A stretch of DNA of 35,962 nt from an uncultured Saprospiraceae bacterium (GCA_937872385.1 CALMSO010000090.1:1-35962); one strand, 5' to 3'. Positions 1 to 8,004 are shown, counted from the stretch's first letter. The notes: generated from the letters alone by a model not told the origin. Numbers and translations are program-made.

Positions 1-187
1 GCGACACATACGCAATGCGCGCAAACAGCGTCGAAAATTGCAGGCGCTCCTGCCGTGTGGCTTCCAGAAACAAGGTTTGCAACCAGCGATACAATACCTC
101 TACCCTACCCGTCAAGGGCAATGCCTCGTTTTGTGCTATTTTTTGGATTTCGCGGTACAGCAGTCGAGCTAAGGCTTCATTTATCAT
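1..187 (-). CDS. Unidentified protein, N-terminal fragment (runs off the left edge)
   Basis: An open minus-strand frame enters at the left edge without a stop; about 62 codons are visible. The visible N-terminus begins MINEALARLLYREIQ and continues as a charged, leucine-rich helical region without signal peptide or membrane segment. The frame stays open upstream to an ATG at 331. The 187 start is preferred because a promoter-like pair (TTG, 20 nt, TATCTTCG) lies at 237-207 on the same strand, just upstream of it and downstream of 331. I do not recognise the family. Amphipathic helices of this kind occur at the N-termini of large cytoplasmic enzymes, but nothing here proves a function. Confidence 0.6.
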   Translation of the reverse strand, partial: MINEALARLLYREIQKIAQNEALPLTGRVEVLYRWLQTLFLEATRQERLQFSTLFARIAYVS

Positions 188-206
188 TACAGCCTGTTTT
201 TGAAAG

Positions 207-237
207 CGAAGATAGGTCTTTTGTCCATTGCTTACAA
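207..237 (-). promoter_or_regulatory. Candidate promoter for the left-edge gene
   Basis: On the minus strand, TTG (237-235) is followed after 20 nt by TATCTTCG (214-207), one mismatch from the Bacteroidota -7 box TAnnTTTG. Transcription would begin about 13 nt before the ATG at 187. Confidence 0.35.
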
Positions 238-446
238 ATGCCCAGACTTTTCTTCTTGTGCTACTGAATTTCGGGATTTGTATTATATTCGTAGGCGAAT
301 ACGTAGTAAATAATGTAAAATGTGTTATCATAGAAAGTAATATCGTTTTTGATCGTTAATAAATAGCAACTCAAAAATTAATAATGAGTCGCTTGCGTTA
401 TAATTATATGTTTTATTTTGTTTTATTAACAACAGTATAAAATAGC

Positions 447-1073
447 ATGGCAAAAAAACAGAAATTTTATGTAGTATGGCAAGGCGTGGAGCCGGGTATC
501 TATCCGAGTTGGGAGGCCTGTCAGGCGCAAATCAAGGGCTATCCGGGCGCCAAATACAAGGCTTTTGGCAGTAAGACCGAAGCGGAGGCGGCATTTTATG
601 GCAATTATGAAGACAGCATCCAGCGCAAAAATAAGGCGCGGCAGGCTCCTTCGGGCGGGCTGTCGGAGTCCGTTATTCGGGATAGTATTTGTGTGGATGC
701 AGCTTGTAGCGGCAATCCTGGCGTTATGGAATATCAAGGTGTGGAGACCGAGTCGCGTTTACAGCTTTTTCATAAAAAATTCCCTTTGGGTACGAATAAT
801 ATTGGTGAGTTTTTGGCAATTGTGCATGCGCTGGCCCTATTCAAAAAAACAGGTGAAGACACTCCCATTTACACCGATTCGCGCAATGCTATGAAGTGGG
901 TACGCGAGAAAAAATGCAAAACGACCTTGGTGCGTAATGCCAAAACCGCTGAACTGTGGCAGGTCATAGCACGCGCCGAACAATGGCTCCAGAGCAATAC
1001 TTATTCTAATAAAATTTTGAAATGGGATACCGAAAACTGGGGCGAAATACCGGCAGATTTCGGGCGAAAGTGA
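447..1073 (+). CDS. rnhA: Ribonuclease H with viroplasmin-type N-terminal domain
   Basis: A 208-residue protein that degrades the RNA strand of RNA:DNA hybrids in the cytoplasm. Residues 4-52 form a Caulimovirus viroplasmin/RNase HI N-terminal domain (FYVVWQGVEPGIYPSW, then GYPGAKYKAFGS), a hybrid-binding module also found in eukaryotic RNase H1. The catalytic domain starts near residue 80. The acidic residues expected for the two-metal site are visible: D84 in VDAACSGNPG, E121 in NNIGEFLAI, D144 in IYTDSRNA, and a C-terminal Asp (D204 in PADFGRK). It stands alone, divergent from the left-edge gene and convergent with def. A weak TTG / TATTTTG pair lies at about 393-420. A 6-bp inverted repeat (1043-1062) followed by a T-run at 1076-1084 may terminate it. 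Confidence 0.92.
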   Translation: MAKKQKFYVVWQGVEPGIYPSWEACQAQIKGYPGAKYKAFGSKTEAEAAFYGNYEDSIQRKNKARQAPSGGLSESVIRDSICVDAACSGNPGVMEYQGVETESRLQLFHKKFPLGTNNIGEFLAIVHALALFKKTGEDTPIYTDSRNAMKWVREKKCKTTLVRNAKTAELWQVIARAEQWLQSNTYSNKILKWDTENWGEIPADFGRK

Positions 1074-1309
1074 TGTTTTTTTTTGCAGCTCGCTTTTTAC
1101 ATTTTATACCCTTTCCAATTAGAACATAATGTGTTTATTTATTTTTAAAAACTTGTCTTTCGAAATTTTACAAATTTATAAATCGGACTTCGTAAATCGT
1201 AAATTGTAGTAAATACCAGATTTCAGTACAAGGCACCACGCCTATTCCCCTATTCATCCTATTAACCTTTTCAAGCAATATCCCAATTAACCAAAATAAC
1301 AATATTCCA

Positions 1310-1867
1310 TTATTTACCTATAAATTTTAACTTATAATCCGCTTTGGCTTTCCCTTTGCGCACATCTTCTAACTTGCGGCGCACGAGGCGTTTTTTCACT
1401 GGCTTGAGATGCTCCACAAACAACACGCCGTCAATATGGTCGTATTCATGCTGTATAACGCGCGCATTAATACCCGTAAACACCGCTTCCTGTGGCTGAA
1501 AATGCTCGTCTAACCAGCGCAGATGCAGCGTAGGCGGGCGGTCCACGTCGCCGCGTACTTCCGGTATGCTCAAGCAGCCTTCTTCGTAGGCCCAGGGGTT
1601 GCCGCTCTCACTCACTTTTTGCGCATTGATAAACACCCGCTTCAGCCCTTCTGCTTCCTTGCCTTCGTCCATGATTTGGATGGTGTCAATCACAAATAAG
1701 CGTACCGACAGCCCCACCTGCGGCGCAGCCAGTCCCACGCCACTGGCATTATACATGGTGTCCCACATATTGGCAATCAGCTCCGATAGCCCCGGATAGT
1801 CCGGCGCGATGTCTTTCGCCACCTGTTTTAATACAGGTTGTCCATAAGCATAAATTGGCAAAATCAT
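1310..1867 (-). CDS. def: Peptide deformylase
   Basis: Removes the N-formyl group from nascent polypeptides. All three family motifs are intact in 185 residues: GVGLAAPQV (43-51), EEGCLSIP (95-102, metal-ligand C98) and QHEYDHIDG (139-147, metal ligands H140 and H144, catalytic E141). The length is normal for a bacterial type I/II enzyme. The lysine/arginine-rich C-terminal tail (about residues 155-185) is common in Bacteroidota. It lies 37 bp downstream of ruvX on the same strand and no separate promoter was seen in the gap, so the two are probably co-transcribed. Confidence 0.97.
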   Translation of the reverse strand: MILPIYAYGQPVLKQVAKDIAPDYPGLSELIANMWDTMYNASGVGLAAPQVGLSVRLFVIDTIQIMDEGKEAEGLKRVFINAQKVSESGNPWAYEEGCLSIPEVRGDVDRPPTLHLRWLDEHFQPQEAVFTGINARVIQHEYDHIDGVLFVEHLKPVKKRLVRRKLEDVRKGKAKADYKLKFIGK

Positions 1868-1904
1868 TTGGTAGTCAAAAATTTATAAATAAAAATATTA
1901 TTCA

Positions 1905-2315
1905 TTACCGATGCCCTAGATAATCCTGCAAAATCAGCACGGCGCTTATTTTGTCCACTAAGGCTTTGTCGCGGCGTTGTTTTTTTTTGGCTCCACTTTG
2001 CAGAATGATTTTTTTGGCATCTTCCGATGTAAAACGCTCATCCTGACCAACAACCGCTACTTCGGGAAAAAGTTTGCGCAATTGTTCTTGCAATTCGATT
2101 ACCTTCGGCATCATTTGCGCAGGCTTGCCATCGGGGTAGAATGGCTCGCCCACCACAATTTTTTCTACGGTTTCCTCGGCGAGGTATTTTTGCAAATACA
2201 CCAGCAAATCGGCGGTGGGCACGGTGTCCAATCCAGTGGCGATAAGCTGCAGCGGGTCAGTCACCGCCAAGCCGGTGCGTTTCGTTCCGTAATCAATTGC
2301 TAATATGCGTGCCAA
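1905..2315 (-). CDS. ruvX: Putative Holliday junction resolvase / pre-16S rRNA nuclease (YqgF family)
   Basis: A 136-residue RNase H-fold nuclease of the RuvX/YqgF family, known for pre-16S rRNA 5'-end maturation and Holliday junction resolution. It starts M-ARILAIDYGTKRTGLAVTD with the metal-binding D8; DERFTSEDA and the late DKISAVLILQDYL segment supply the other acidic residues. The start used here is TTG at 2315. An ATG at 2393 would add 26 hydrophobic residues, foreign to this cytosolic family, and a promoter-like TACCTTTG at 2352-2345 lies between the two starts, so the long form would not be fully transcribed. def follows 37 bp later. Confidence 0.92.
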   Translation of the reverse strand: MARILAIDYGTKRTGLAVTDPLQLIATGLDTVPTADLLVYLQKYLAEETVEKIVVGEPFYPDGKPAQMMPKVIELQEQLRKLFPEVAVVGQDERFTSEDAKKIILQSGAKKKQRRDKALVDKISAVLILQDYLGHR

Positions 2316-2344
2316 TCTGATAATAATAAAGGTAAAAAGGTGAG

Positions 2345-2352
2345 CAAAGGTA
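2345..2352 (-). promoter_or_regulatory. -7 box of the ruvX-def promoter
   Basis: TACCTTTG on the minus strand is a perfect TAnnTTTG. A T9 tract lies where the -33 element would be. The predicted transcript begins near 2338, about 23 nt before the TTG start codon of ruvX. Confidence 0.5.
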
Positions 2353-2391
2353 GAGAAAAGTGCTGTAAAAAAAAAGAGTTGCCAGGTGTTC

Positions 2392-2407
2392 ATCAGTTTT
2401 AACTGAT
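2392..2407. promoter_or_regulatory. Inverted repeat ATCAGTT-TT-AACTGAT upstream of ruvX
   Basis: Perfect 7-bp arms separated by two T residues. It lies upstream of the ruvX promoter with an AT-rich flank. It could be an operator or the remnant of a terminator; no protein can be assigned to it. Confidence 0.3.
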
Positions 2408-2650
2408 TTTATCCTGACAACCGTTCCCCCTTACTTAAAAACTTAAAAATTTCTCTACGGGTGCAAATATATTGCGCTGATGGTTATCGCGTCTGAAAAA
2501 GGTGACGAACAGCTAAATAAAGGTGATGAACGTACTATTTAGCTTTTCAACTGTAAATTTAAACTTGTTTACATCAAAAATGCAAACGTTTGAGCAAAAA
2601 ACTTTTCAAAGTTAAGCTTTCAATCCAAAAAATTAGTGTCCAAGATTTAT

Positions 2651-3028
2651 TCAAAGCACCTCAAGCCGGGCCAGCAGTGCATCTTTGTAGGTGCGGCCCA
2701 GCGGTAGGCTTTGCCCGCTGATGGTCACGATATGTTCCTTAATATCAACGGATTCGATGCCTTCGAGGCGAGCGATGTGGCTTTTGTGTATCTGGATAAA
2801 ATCCATTGCTGGCAGGCGCTCAGACAGTTTTTTCAAAGATACCTTCACGGCAAATTTTTTGCTATCTGTCTGAATTACACAATAATTACCGTCGGCGCTT
2901 ACCCATTGTATTTCGTACAACATGACTTTGGTCAACAGGTTGTTATTGCGTACAAAAAAGAAATCGCCCCGATGGCCGCCAGTTGGCATATACGCTTCAA
3001 AATCAGCGATTGATTCAAAAACTGTCAT
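2651..3028 (-). CDS. LytTR-domain DNA-binding regulator without receiver domain
   Basis: A transcription factor reduced to a LytTR DNA-binding domain. The region from about residue 22 onward matches the fold: DFFFVRNNN, then the strand pattern YEIQWVSADGNYCVIQT, the SLKKLSERLP helix, FIQIHKSHIARLEGIESV and the closing GQSLPLGRTYKDALLARL. No response-regulator receiver domain is present, so phosphorylation is not the evident input. Start choice: ATG at 3028 gives 125 residues; ATG at 3058 or TTG at 3091 would add 10 or 21 residues with no recognisable content. A weak CAGCTTTG box at 3066-3059 agrees with the 3028 start. No histidine kinase gene lies nearby. Confidence 0.85.
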   Translation of the reverse strand: MTVFESIADFEAYMPTGGHRGDFFFVRNNNLLTKVMLYEIQWVSADGNYCVIQTDSKKFAVKVSLKKLSERLPAMDFIQIHKSHIARLEGIESVDIKEHIVTISGQSLPLGRTYKDALLARLEVL

Positions 3029-3322
3029 GGCAAATTTGTTTTGGCTCCCTGCCTGCATCAAAGCTGGTGGGCAAGGAAAACCCGTTTTCAATAACTGGTT
3101 AGCAAAATGTTGATCGCGCCTTGAAGAGTAGTTTTGTTTTGCTTTTTTGGACGAACAAAAAATAAAAAGTCACTTTTCTTGCGTCCGGCATACCATCCAT
3201 TTGCAATATTCATGCAAATAATTATCGGTCTTTTTGCCTGATTATCAAGTATTTCAACTCACAAGTGGAAGATGCCACACAACCGCAGAAATTGTCGTTT
3301 GTTATAGAATTTTAAAAAGGCT

Positions 3323-3350
3323 GTTCGCTACTGGCTGTTCGCTTTTCGCA
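3323..3350 (+). repeat. Four phased heptamers (GTTCGCT family)
   Basis: GTTCGCT, ACTGGCT, GTTCGCT and TTTCGCA lie end to end in one 7-bp phase. GTTCGCT is the reverse complement of AGCGAAC, the family unit of the array at 18645-18707. Confidence 0.5.
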
Positions 3351-3387
3351 ATATAAGTAGGTGATAGGTGATGGCTAATTGGAAAAG

Positions 3388-3417
3388 TTGTCTCCTTTTA
3401 AAATAGGTTCACTTTTG
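3388..3417 (+). promoter_or_regulatory. Candidate manA promoter
   Basis: TTG (3388-3390), a 19-nt spacer and CACTTTTG (3410-3417), one mismatch from TAnnTTTG. The leader to the manA ATG would be about 68 nt. Confidence 0.4.
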
Positions 3418-3491
3418 TCAACAATAATAATAGCCATTGGTTAAGTGTCCAATTTACATTTTACATAAAATTTAAATGAAATATTTCATAC

Positions 3492-4700
3492 ATGAGCCAA
3501 CATAAGCATCTCATTCGCCTGCAAGGTGCCGTTCAGCACTACGACTGGGGCGGCTTCGATTACATCCCCCGCTTAATCCGGAAAGACAACCCTGCGCATC
3601 AGCCTTTTGCCGAGCTTTGGATGGGCGCACATTCGCTGGCTCCGGCCCTTGTTCAGACCAACGGCGCACAGCAGCCGCTCGACCAGTTCATTGCCCAAAG
3701 CCCAACGGAGATACTTGGCGCATCAGTGGCCGCAGCTTTTCAAAATCGCTTGCCTTATCTGTTTAAGATATTAGACGTGCACAAAATGTTATCTATCCAA
3801 GCCCATCCCTCCAAAGCGCAGGCCAAAGCAGGCTTTCGCCGCGAAAACGAGCAAGGCATTCCTCTCGATGCACCGCACCGCACCTACCGGGACGATAATC
3901 ACAAACCGGAAATTATGGTTGCCCTGACTGATTTCTGGCTGTTGCACGGTTTTAAAACCCTGCCCGATATTCAAAAAGCAATTGCCGAAGTGTCGGAATT
4001 TCAGCCATTGCAAGCCATTGCTAATCAAAATAATACATTTGAGCTATATCGTTATATAATGGAGATGCCACAAACCGACATTAACGCTATGCTGGCTCCT
4101 TTACAGCAACGTTTAGCACCCACGCAAGCCCTCAAGGCGTCGCCCGATTACTGGGTCAAACAAGCCTTCGAAGACCATCCGCCGCGCGAGGGGCATTACG
4201 ACCGGGGCATTTTTTCGATTTATTTTTTCAATTTGCTGCACCTACAACCCGGACAAGGGATTTTTCAAGGAGCGGGTATTCCACATGCCTACCTCGAAGG
4301 GGTGAATGTAGAATTGATGGCTAATTCGGATAATGTATTTCGCGGCGGGCTGACTAACAAGCATATAGATGTACCAGAATTGCTTAAAAGTCTAATTTTT
4401 GAACCCGTGACGCCACAGATTCTGGCAGGCGAGGCGCTATCGGATACCGAATGGGTTTATCGCAGCCCTGCGCCCGATTTTGAATTGCGAAAAATAAAAC
4501 TTGCGTCCAATCAGAAGCATCATTGTACGGAAGCCGAAGCGCCGCATACGCTCATGGTATTGGAAGGAGAAGTGCAAACGAATGTCGGGCAGACGTACGC
4601 GCGCGGTGATGTTTTTTTCGCACCCGCAGGCTGTGCATATACCTTGCACGCCCCCACCGGCGGTAGCACCCTTTTCAAATCAACGGTACCTCAGCGCTGA
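3492..4700 (+). CDS. manA: Mannose-6-phosphate isomerase, class I
   Basis: Interconverts fructose-6-phosphate and mannose-6-phosphate, feeding GDP-sugar synthesis for surface glycans. The 402 residues carry the type I phosphomannose isomerase hallmarks: the QGAVQHYDWGG start, FAELWMGAHS (residues 39-48), and zinc ligands Q103 and H105 in IQAHPSKAQ, E140 in HKPE and H265 in AGIPHAYLEGVNVELMAN. R284 in NVFRGGLTNKH is the expected phosphate-side arginine. The last 80 residues form the second cupin half. The 3' end overlaps the 3' end of the convergent protease gene by 10 bp, so the stop codon of each gene lies within the other. Confidence 0.96.
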   Translation: MSQHKHLIRLQGAVQHYDWGGFDYIPRLIRKDNPAHQPFAELWMGAHSLAPALVQTNGAQQPLDQFIAQSPTEILGASVAAAFQNRLPYLFKILDVHKMLSIQAHPSKAQAKAGFRRENEQGIPLDAPHRTYRDDNHKPEIMVALTDFWLLHGFKTLPDIQKAIAEVSEFQPLQAIANQNNTFELYRYIMEMPQTDINAMLAPLQQRLAPTQALKASPDYWVKQAFEDHPPREGHYDRGIFSIYFFNLLHLQPGQGIFQGAGIPHAYLEGVNVELMANSDNVFRGGLTNKHIDVPELLKSLIFEPVTPQILAGEALSDTEWVYRSPAPDFELRKIKLASNQKHHCTEAEAPHTLMVLEGEVQTNVGQTYARGDVFFAPAGCAYTLHAPTGGSTLFKSTVPQR

Positions 4701-5827
4701 CCATAGGCCGCTGCACTGCCCATGCTTTTCAACACTACGTTGTCGCTGCGATGTTTGCGTCCTTCTCGGTAATACTCAAGGCTAACGCGATCGCCTGGGC
4801 GATAAAGTGCGACACGCTCCTGCAATTCCGGAACAGAACTAACTCGTGTGCCATTCACGCTGATAATCACATCGCCCATACGCAAGCCCGCTTCGTAAGC
4901 GCTGCTGCCCTCATTGACGTGGGTCACGTACACCCCCTCGATGCCCGGCAGAGACAAATCGGCTGCGATTCGCGCATTTACATCGGAAATATTGACGCCC
5001 AGCACCGCGCGCTTCACCTCGCCGTACTGACGCATATCAGCCATAACTTTTTTGACTAAATTGACTGGAATGGCAAAGGAATAGCCTTCATAACCGCCGC
5101 TTTCGCTAATAATAGCCGTATTGATGCCCACTAATTCGCCCTGCGTATTGACTAAAGCGCCGCCGCTGTTGCCAGGGTTGACAACCGCATCGGTTTGAAT
5201 AAAAGATTCAATGGCATAAATACCTTGCAAAATATTGATATTGCGTGCCTTAGCGCTCACGATGCCCGCAGTTACGGTGGAGTACAAGTCAAAAGGACTA
5301 CCCACTGCCAGCACCCATTCCCCCACCTCCAATTGGTCAGAATCTCCAAGCGCAAGAGCAGGAAGACCTTCGGCCGCCACGCGCAGCAGCGCCAGGTCGG
5401 TACTTTCATCCACGCCTACCACTCGTGCTGGCAGGCTGCGTTTGTCGGGCAAGGCTACTTCAAAGCGCTGTCCTTCCTGTACCACATGATAATTTGTGAC
5501 GATATATCCATCGGTAGTAATGACTACACCAGAACCCGAAGCCACCCGATAGCCAGTGACATTGAAGGCAGAAATACTCGCTACGGCTCCCGTCACTTGC
5601 CGGGCTACTTTCGTAAAATCGGGCAGCGTGGAGGCAGACCAGTTTCTTGGGCTGGCATTGAGCGGTGCTGGCTGGCTCACCAATTGGGTAGTGACCTGCT
5701 CCGAATGCACCGGATGCCGCTGAAAAAAATACAGGCAAAGCACAAAGGTACAGCAGGAACTGACAATGGCAACAATAATTTGTGGTACAAGGTTTTTCAT
5801 AAAATACGTTTGCACAAAACTCCGCAT
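4691..5827 (-). CDS. Membrane-anchored trypsin-like serine protease with one PDZ domain (HtrA/Deg family)
   Basis: An envelope quality-control protease. The 378 residues comprise an N-terminal hydrophobic anchor or uncleaved signal (about 12-35), a linker, a protease domain (about 75-255) and a single PDZ domain (about 265-365). The triad is complete: H114 in VTNYHVV, D144 in ESTDLALL and S221 in VNPGNSGGAL. One PDZ plus an N-terminal anchor resembles DegS more than DegP, which has two PDZ domains and a cleaved signal. That is a structural likeness, not proof of a sigma-E-like pathway. A start at 5800 (MKNLVPQ) is equally possible. It overlaps manA tail to tail. Confidence 0.93.
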   Translation of the reverse strand: MRSFVQTYFMKNLVPQIIVAIVSSCCTFVLCLYFFQRHPVHSEQVTTQLVSQPAPLNASPRNWSASTLPDFTKVARQVTGAVASISAFNVTGYRVASGSGVVITTDGYIVTNYHVVQEGQRFEVALPDKRSLPARVVGVDESTDLALLRVAAEGLPALALGDSDQLEVGEWVLAVGSPFDLYSTVTAGIVSAKARNINILQGIYAIESFIQTDAVVNPGNSGGALVNTQGELVGINTAIISESGGYEGYSFAIPVNLVKKVMADMRQYGEVKRAVLGVNISDVNARIAADLSLPGIEGVYVTHVNEGSSAYEAGLRMGDVIISVNGTRVSSVPELQERVALYRPGDRVSLEYYREGRKHRSDNVVLKSMGSAAAYGQR

Positions 5828-5906
5828 TTTTTCGCATAGCGCGAAACTTTTTGTAGGGTTCGGCCGTTAGAACGGGTAGAATTTTGGAAAAAAACAATCC
5901 GGATTC

Positions 5907-5936
5907 TTGATTTTTAAAAAAAGCCTCGTATTTTTG
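5907..5936 (+). promoter_or_regulatory. tRNA-Lys promoter
   Basis: TTG (5907-5909), a 19-nt spacer and TATTTTTG (5929-5936) match the Bacteroidota housekeeping consensus at the canonical spacing. Transcription would begin about 20 nt before the mature tRNA 5' end. Confidence 0.65.
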
Positions 5937-5960
5937 CAACGCTTTTTGAAAAAGCAACCC

Positions 5961-6033
5961 GATTCGGTAGCTCAGCTGGTAGAGCAATACACTTTTAATG
6001 TATGGGTCCTGGGTTCGAATCCCAGCCGAATCA
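5961..6033 (+). tRNA. tRNA-Lys (anticodon TTT)
   Basis: A full cloverleaf can be drawn. The acceptor stem is GATTCGG/CCGAATC (5961-5967 with 6026-6032) with discriminator A6033. The D arm is GCTC/GAGC. The anticodon stem ATACA/TGTAT encloses loop CTTTTAA with TTT at 5994-5996. The T arm is CTGGG-TTCGAAT-CCCAG. CCA is not encoded. It is a single-tRNA unit with its own promoter and terminator. Confidence 0.97.
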
Positions 6034-6046
6034 CTTGATAATAATT

Positions 6047-6087
6047 AAAGCTTCTGCCAATACATAAAATCGGCAGAAGCTTTTTTA
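6047..6087 (+). terminator. Intrinsic terminator after tRNA-Lys
   Basis: A 12-bp stem AAAGCTTCTGCC / GGCAGAAGCTTT (6047-6058 with 6072-6083) is followed by a T-run. Read on the other strand the same hairpin is followed by TTAATTATTAT, so it may also stop transcripts of the convergent pyrG. Confidence 0.85.
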
Positions 6088-6111
6088 GTTTTCCCACGCC
6101 GGTTTTGGGCA

Positions 6112-7731
6112 TCAACTGCCGTATTTTTGCTCCATGCAAGCCTTGACAAACGCGACAAACAGCGGATGCGGATTTTCAACCGTGCTTTTTAATTCCGGAT
6201 GAAACTGCACGCCAACAAACCACCGATGCTCTGGGATTTCCACGATTTCCACCAGCCCCGATTCTGGATTGATACCCGTGGCAATCATACCTGCTTTGGC
6301 AAAACGCTCTTTATACTCATTGTTAAATTCGTACCGATGGCGATGCCGCTCGCTGATGGTATCTACGCCATAGGCCTCGTGCACCCGCGAGCCTTTACTC
6401 AGTTTGCAAGCATAAGCTCCAAGGCGCATGGTGCCCCCCTTGTCGGTGATTTTTTTCTGATCGGGCATCATGTCAATGACCGGATGTGGCGTGCGCGGAT
6501 GCACTTCGGAGGAGGAAGCATTTTTCAGTTTCAGCACGTGCCGAGCATATTCCACCACGGCGCATTGCATACCGAGGCAAATGCCAAAAAACGGTACCCC
6601 TTGCTCGCGTACATACCGAATAGCGTTGATTTTGCCAGCAATACCGCGCTCGCCAAAGCCGGGCGCTACCAATATACCATTGAGGTCTTCGAGGCGACGG
6701 GCCACGCTGGCGTCGCTGTTGTCTTCCAGTTGTTCGGAATGGATAGGCTCTATTTTCACCCGGCATTCGTTCATGGCTCCGGCGTGCACAAAAGATTCGT
6801 GAATAGATTTATAGGCATCTTGCAATTCATTGTACTTGCCCACCAGCCCGATACGCACCTCGCGGGTAGGGTTTTTCAGCTTGCCGAGAAAAGTTTTCCA
6901 GGCTTCCAGATTCGGCTCTCGGCGGTCTTTCAGGCGCAGTTTAGTAATCACCACTTGGTCTAATTTTTCGCGTAGCATCAGCAAAGGCACATCATAAATA
7001 CTTTCAGCATCAATGGCTTCGATGACCGAGGTGACATCTACATTGCAAAACAATGCCAGCTTGCGCCGAATGTCCATTGTGAGCGGATGCTCAGTACGGC
7101 ACACCAACACATCCGGTTGGATACCGGTGGTGAGCAATTCCTTGACGGAATGCTGCGTCGGCTTGGTTTTCAATTCTTGAGCAGCCCTTAAATAAGGAAT
7201 GAGTGTGAGATGAATAACGAGGCAATTGTCAGCGCCCAGCTCCCAGCGCAACTGCCGCAGCGACTCTAAGTAAGGCAAGGATTCGATATCGCCGACGGTG
7301 CCGCCCAGCTCTGTGATGACAATATCATAACGATTGGCATTGCCCAACACCTGCACTCGATGCTTGATTTCATCGGTAATGTGAGGTACTACTTGTACAG
7401 TTTTGCCGAGGTAATCGCCTGCGCGCTCCTTGTTGATAACGGTTTGGTAAATCCTACCGGTAGTTACGTTATTGGCTTGCGAAGTCGTTGCGTTCAAAAA
7501 GCGCTCATAATGCCCCAGGTCTAAGTCGGTTTCGGCGCCATCGTCCGTGACGAAGCACTCGCCGTGCTCGTAGGGGTTGAGCGTACCGGGGTCCACATTG
7601 ATATAGGGATCGAATTTTTGGATAGTAACCGAGAAACCTCTGGCTTGTAATAATTTAGCTAAAGAAGCCGAAATAATACCTTTGCCTAAAGACGAGGTGA
7701 CGCCTCCCGTAACGAAAATATACTTAGTCAT
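6112..7731 (-). CDS. pyrG: CTP synthase
   Basis: Makes CTP from UTP, ATP and glutamine, the last step of pyrimidine nucleotide synthesis. The 539-residue length is standard. The N-terminal synthetase domain opens with KYIFVTGGVTSSLGKGIISA (P-loop) and contains FDPYINVDPGTLNPYEHGE. The C-terminal class I glutamine amidotransferase domain has the nucleophile in FFGICLGMQCAV (Cys near residue 383) and the His/Glu pair in VQFHPELKS near the end. It is monocistronic here. Candidate -7 boxes on its strand are TAGCTTTG (7838-7831) and TATCTTCG (7808-7801). Confidence 0.98.
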   Translation of the reverse strand: MTKYIFVTGGVTSSLGKGIISASLAKLLQARGFSVTIQKFDPYINVDPGTLNPYEHGECFVTDDGAETDLDLGHYERFLNATTSQANNVTTGRIYQTVINKERAGDYLGKTVQVVPHITDEIKHRVQVLGNANRYDIVITELGGTVGDIESLPYLESLRQLRWELGADNCLVIHLTLIPYLRAAQELKTKPTQHSVKELLTTGIQPDVLVCRTEHPLTMDIRRKLALFCNVDVTSVIEAIDAESIYDVPLLMLREKLDQVVITKLRLKDRREPNLEAWKTFLGKLKNPTREVRIGLVGKYNELQDAYKSIHESFVHAGAMNECRVKIEPIHSEQLEDNSDASVARRLEDLNGILVAPGFGERGIAGKINAIRYVREQGVPFFGICLGMQCAVVEYARHVLKLKNASSSEVHPRTPHPVIDMMPDQKKITDKGGTMRLGAYACKLSKGSRVHEAYGVDTISERHRHRYEFNNEYKERFAKAGMIATGINPESGLVEIVEIPEHRWFVGVQFHPELKSTVENPHPLFVAFVKACMEQKYGS

Positions 7732-7800
7732 GGTGTTGGTTTTGCAAACGATAATCGTGTAACGACTGCTTCCGTTTTATGTAAATAACTTGCGCAGCGC

Positions 7801-7838
7801 CGAAGATAGCCGACTTTTCATTACGGGATACAAAGCTA
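7801..7838 (-). promoter_or_regulatory. Candidate pyrG promoter region
   Basis: Two -7-like boxes on the minus strand, TAGCTTTG (7838-7831, perfect) and TATCTTCG (7808-7801, one mismatch). They would give leaders of about 93 or 65 nt. Neither has a TTG at ideal spacing. Confidence 0.35.
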
Positions 7839-7885
7839 CGGAGATTTGCTGTAAACTGGTTCTTTTTTGTTAGGCGCTTTTTGCA

Positions 7886-7912
7886 ATTCGCTATTGCGGC
7901 TTGCTGTTCGCT
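7886..7912 (+). repeat. Degenerate heptamer repeat copy
   Basis: ATTCGCT (7886-7892) and GTTCGCT (7906-7912) are perfect members of the heptamer family of 18645-18707. The sequence between them (ATTGCGG, CTTGCT) is degenerate and shifts the phase by 1 nt. Confidence 0.4.
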
Positions 7913-7975
7913 ATGATTGGATTGATTCTGAAAATCAAAATCACTAAAGTCTGCTCGTGTGGTTTTAAATATTCT

Positions 7976-7983
7976 TAACTTTG
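7976..7983 (+). promoter_or_regulatory. -7 box of the prs promoter
   Basis: TAACTTTG is a perfect TAnnTTTG, about 20 nt before the prs ATG. No clear TTG lies at the -33 position. Confidence 0.45.
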
Positions 7984-8004
7984 CGGTAAAATTTAAATAA
8001 CACT

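Larger units (their letters stand above)
3029..3491. other. Divergent intergenic region between the LytTR gene and manA
   Basis: About 460 bp without a supported gene. It holds an inverted repeat with GGACG (3149-3153) and CGTCC (3182-3186) arms and an inner AAAAAGT/ACTTTT pairing, a run of four 7-bp-phased repeat units at 3323-3350, and a candidate manA promoter at 3388-3417. Confidence 0.6.

Noticed and set aside
5460..5987. 175-codon minus-strand frame overlapping the protease start and the tRNA
   Set aside because: Runs through the tRNA-Lys gene in antisense and is out of frame with the protease; not coding.
6199..6963. 254-codon open frame on the plus strand
   Set aside because: Antisense to pyrG, which is certain; the frame has no recognisable domain.
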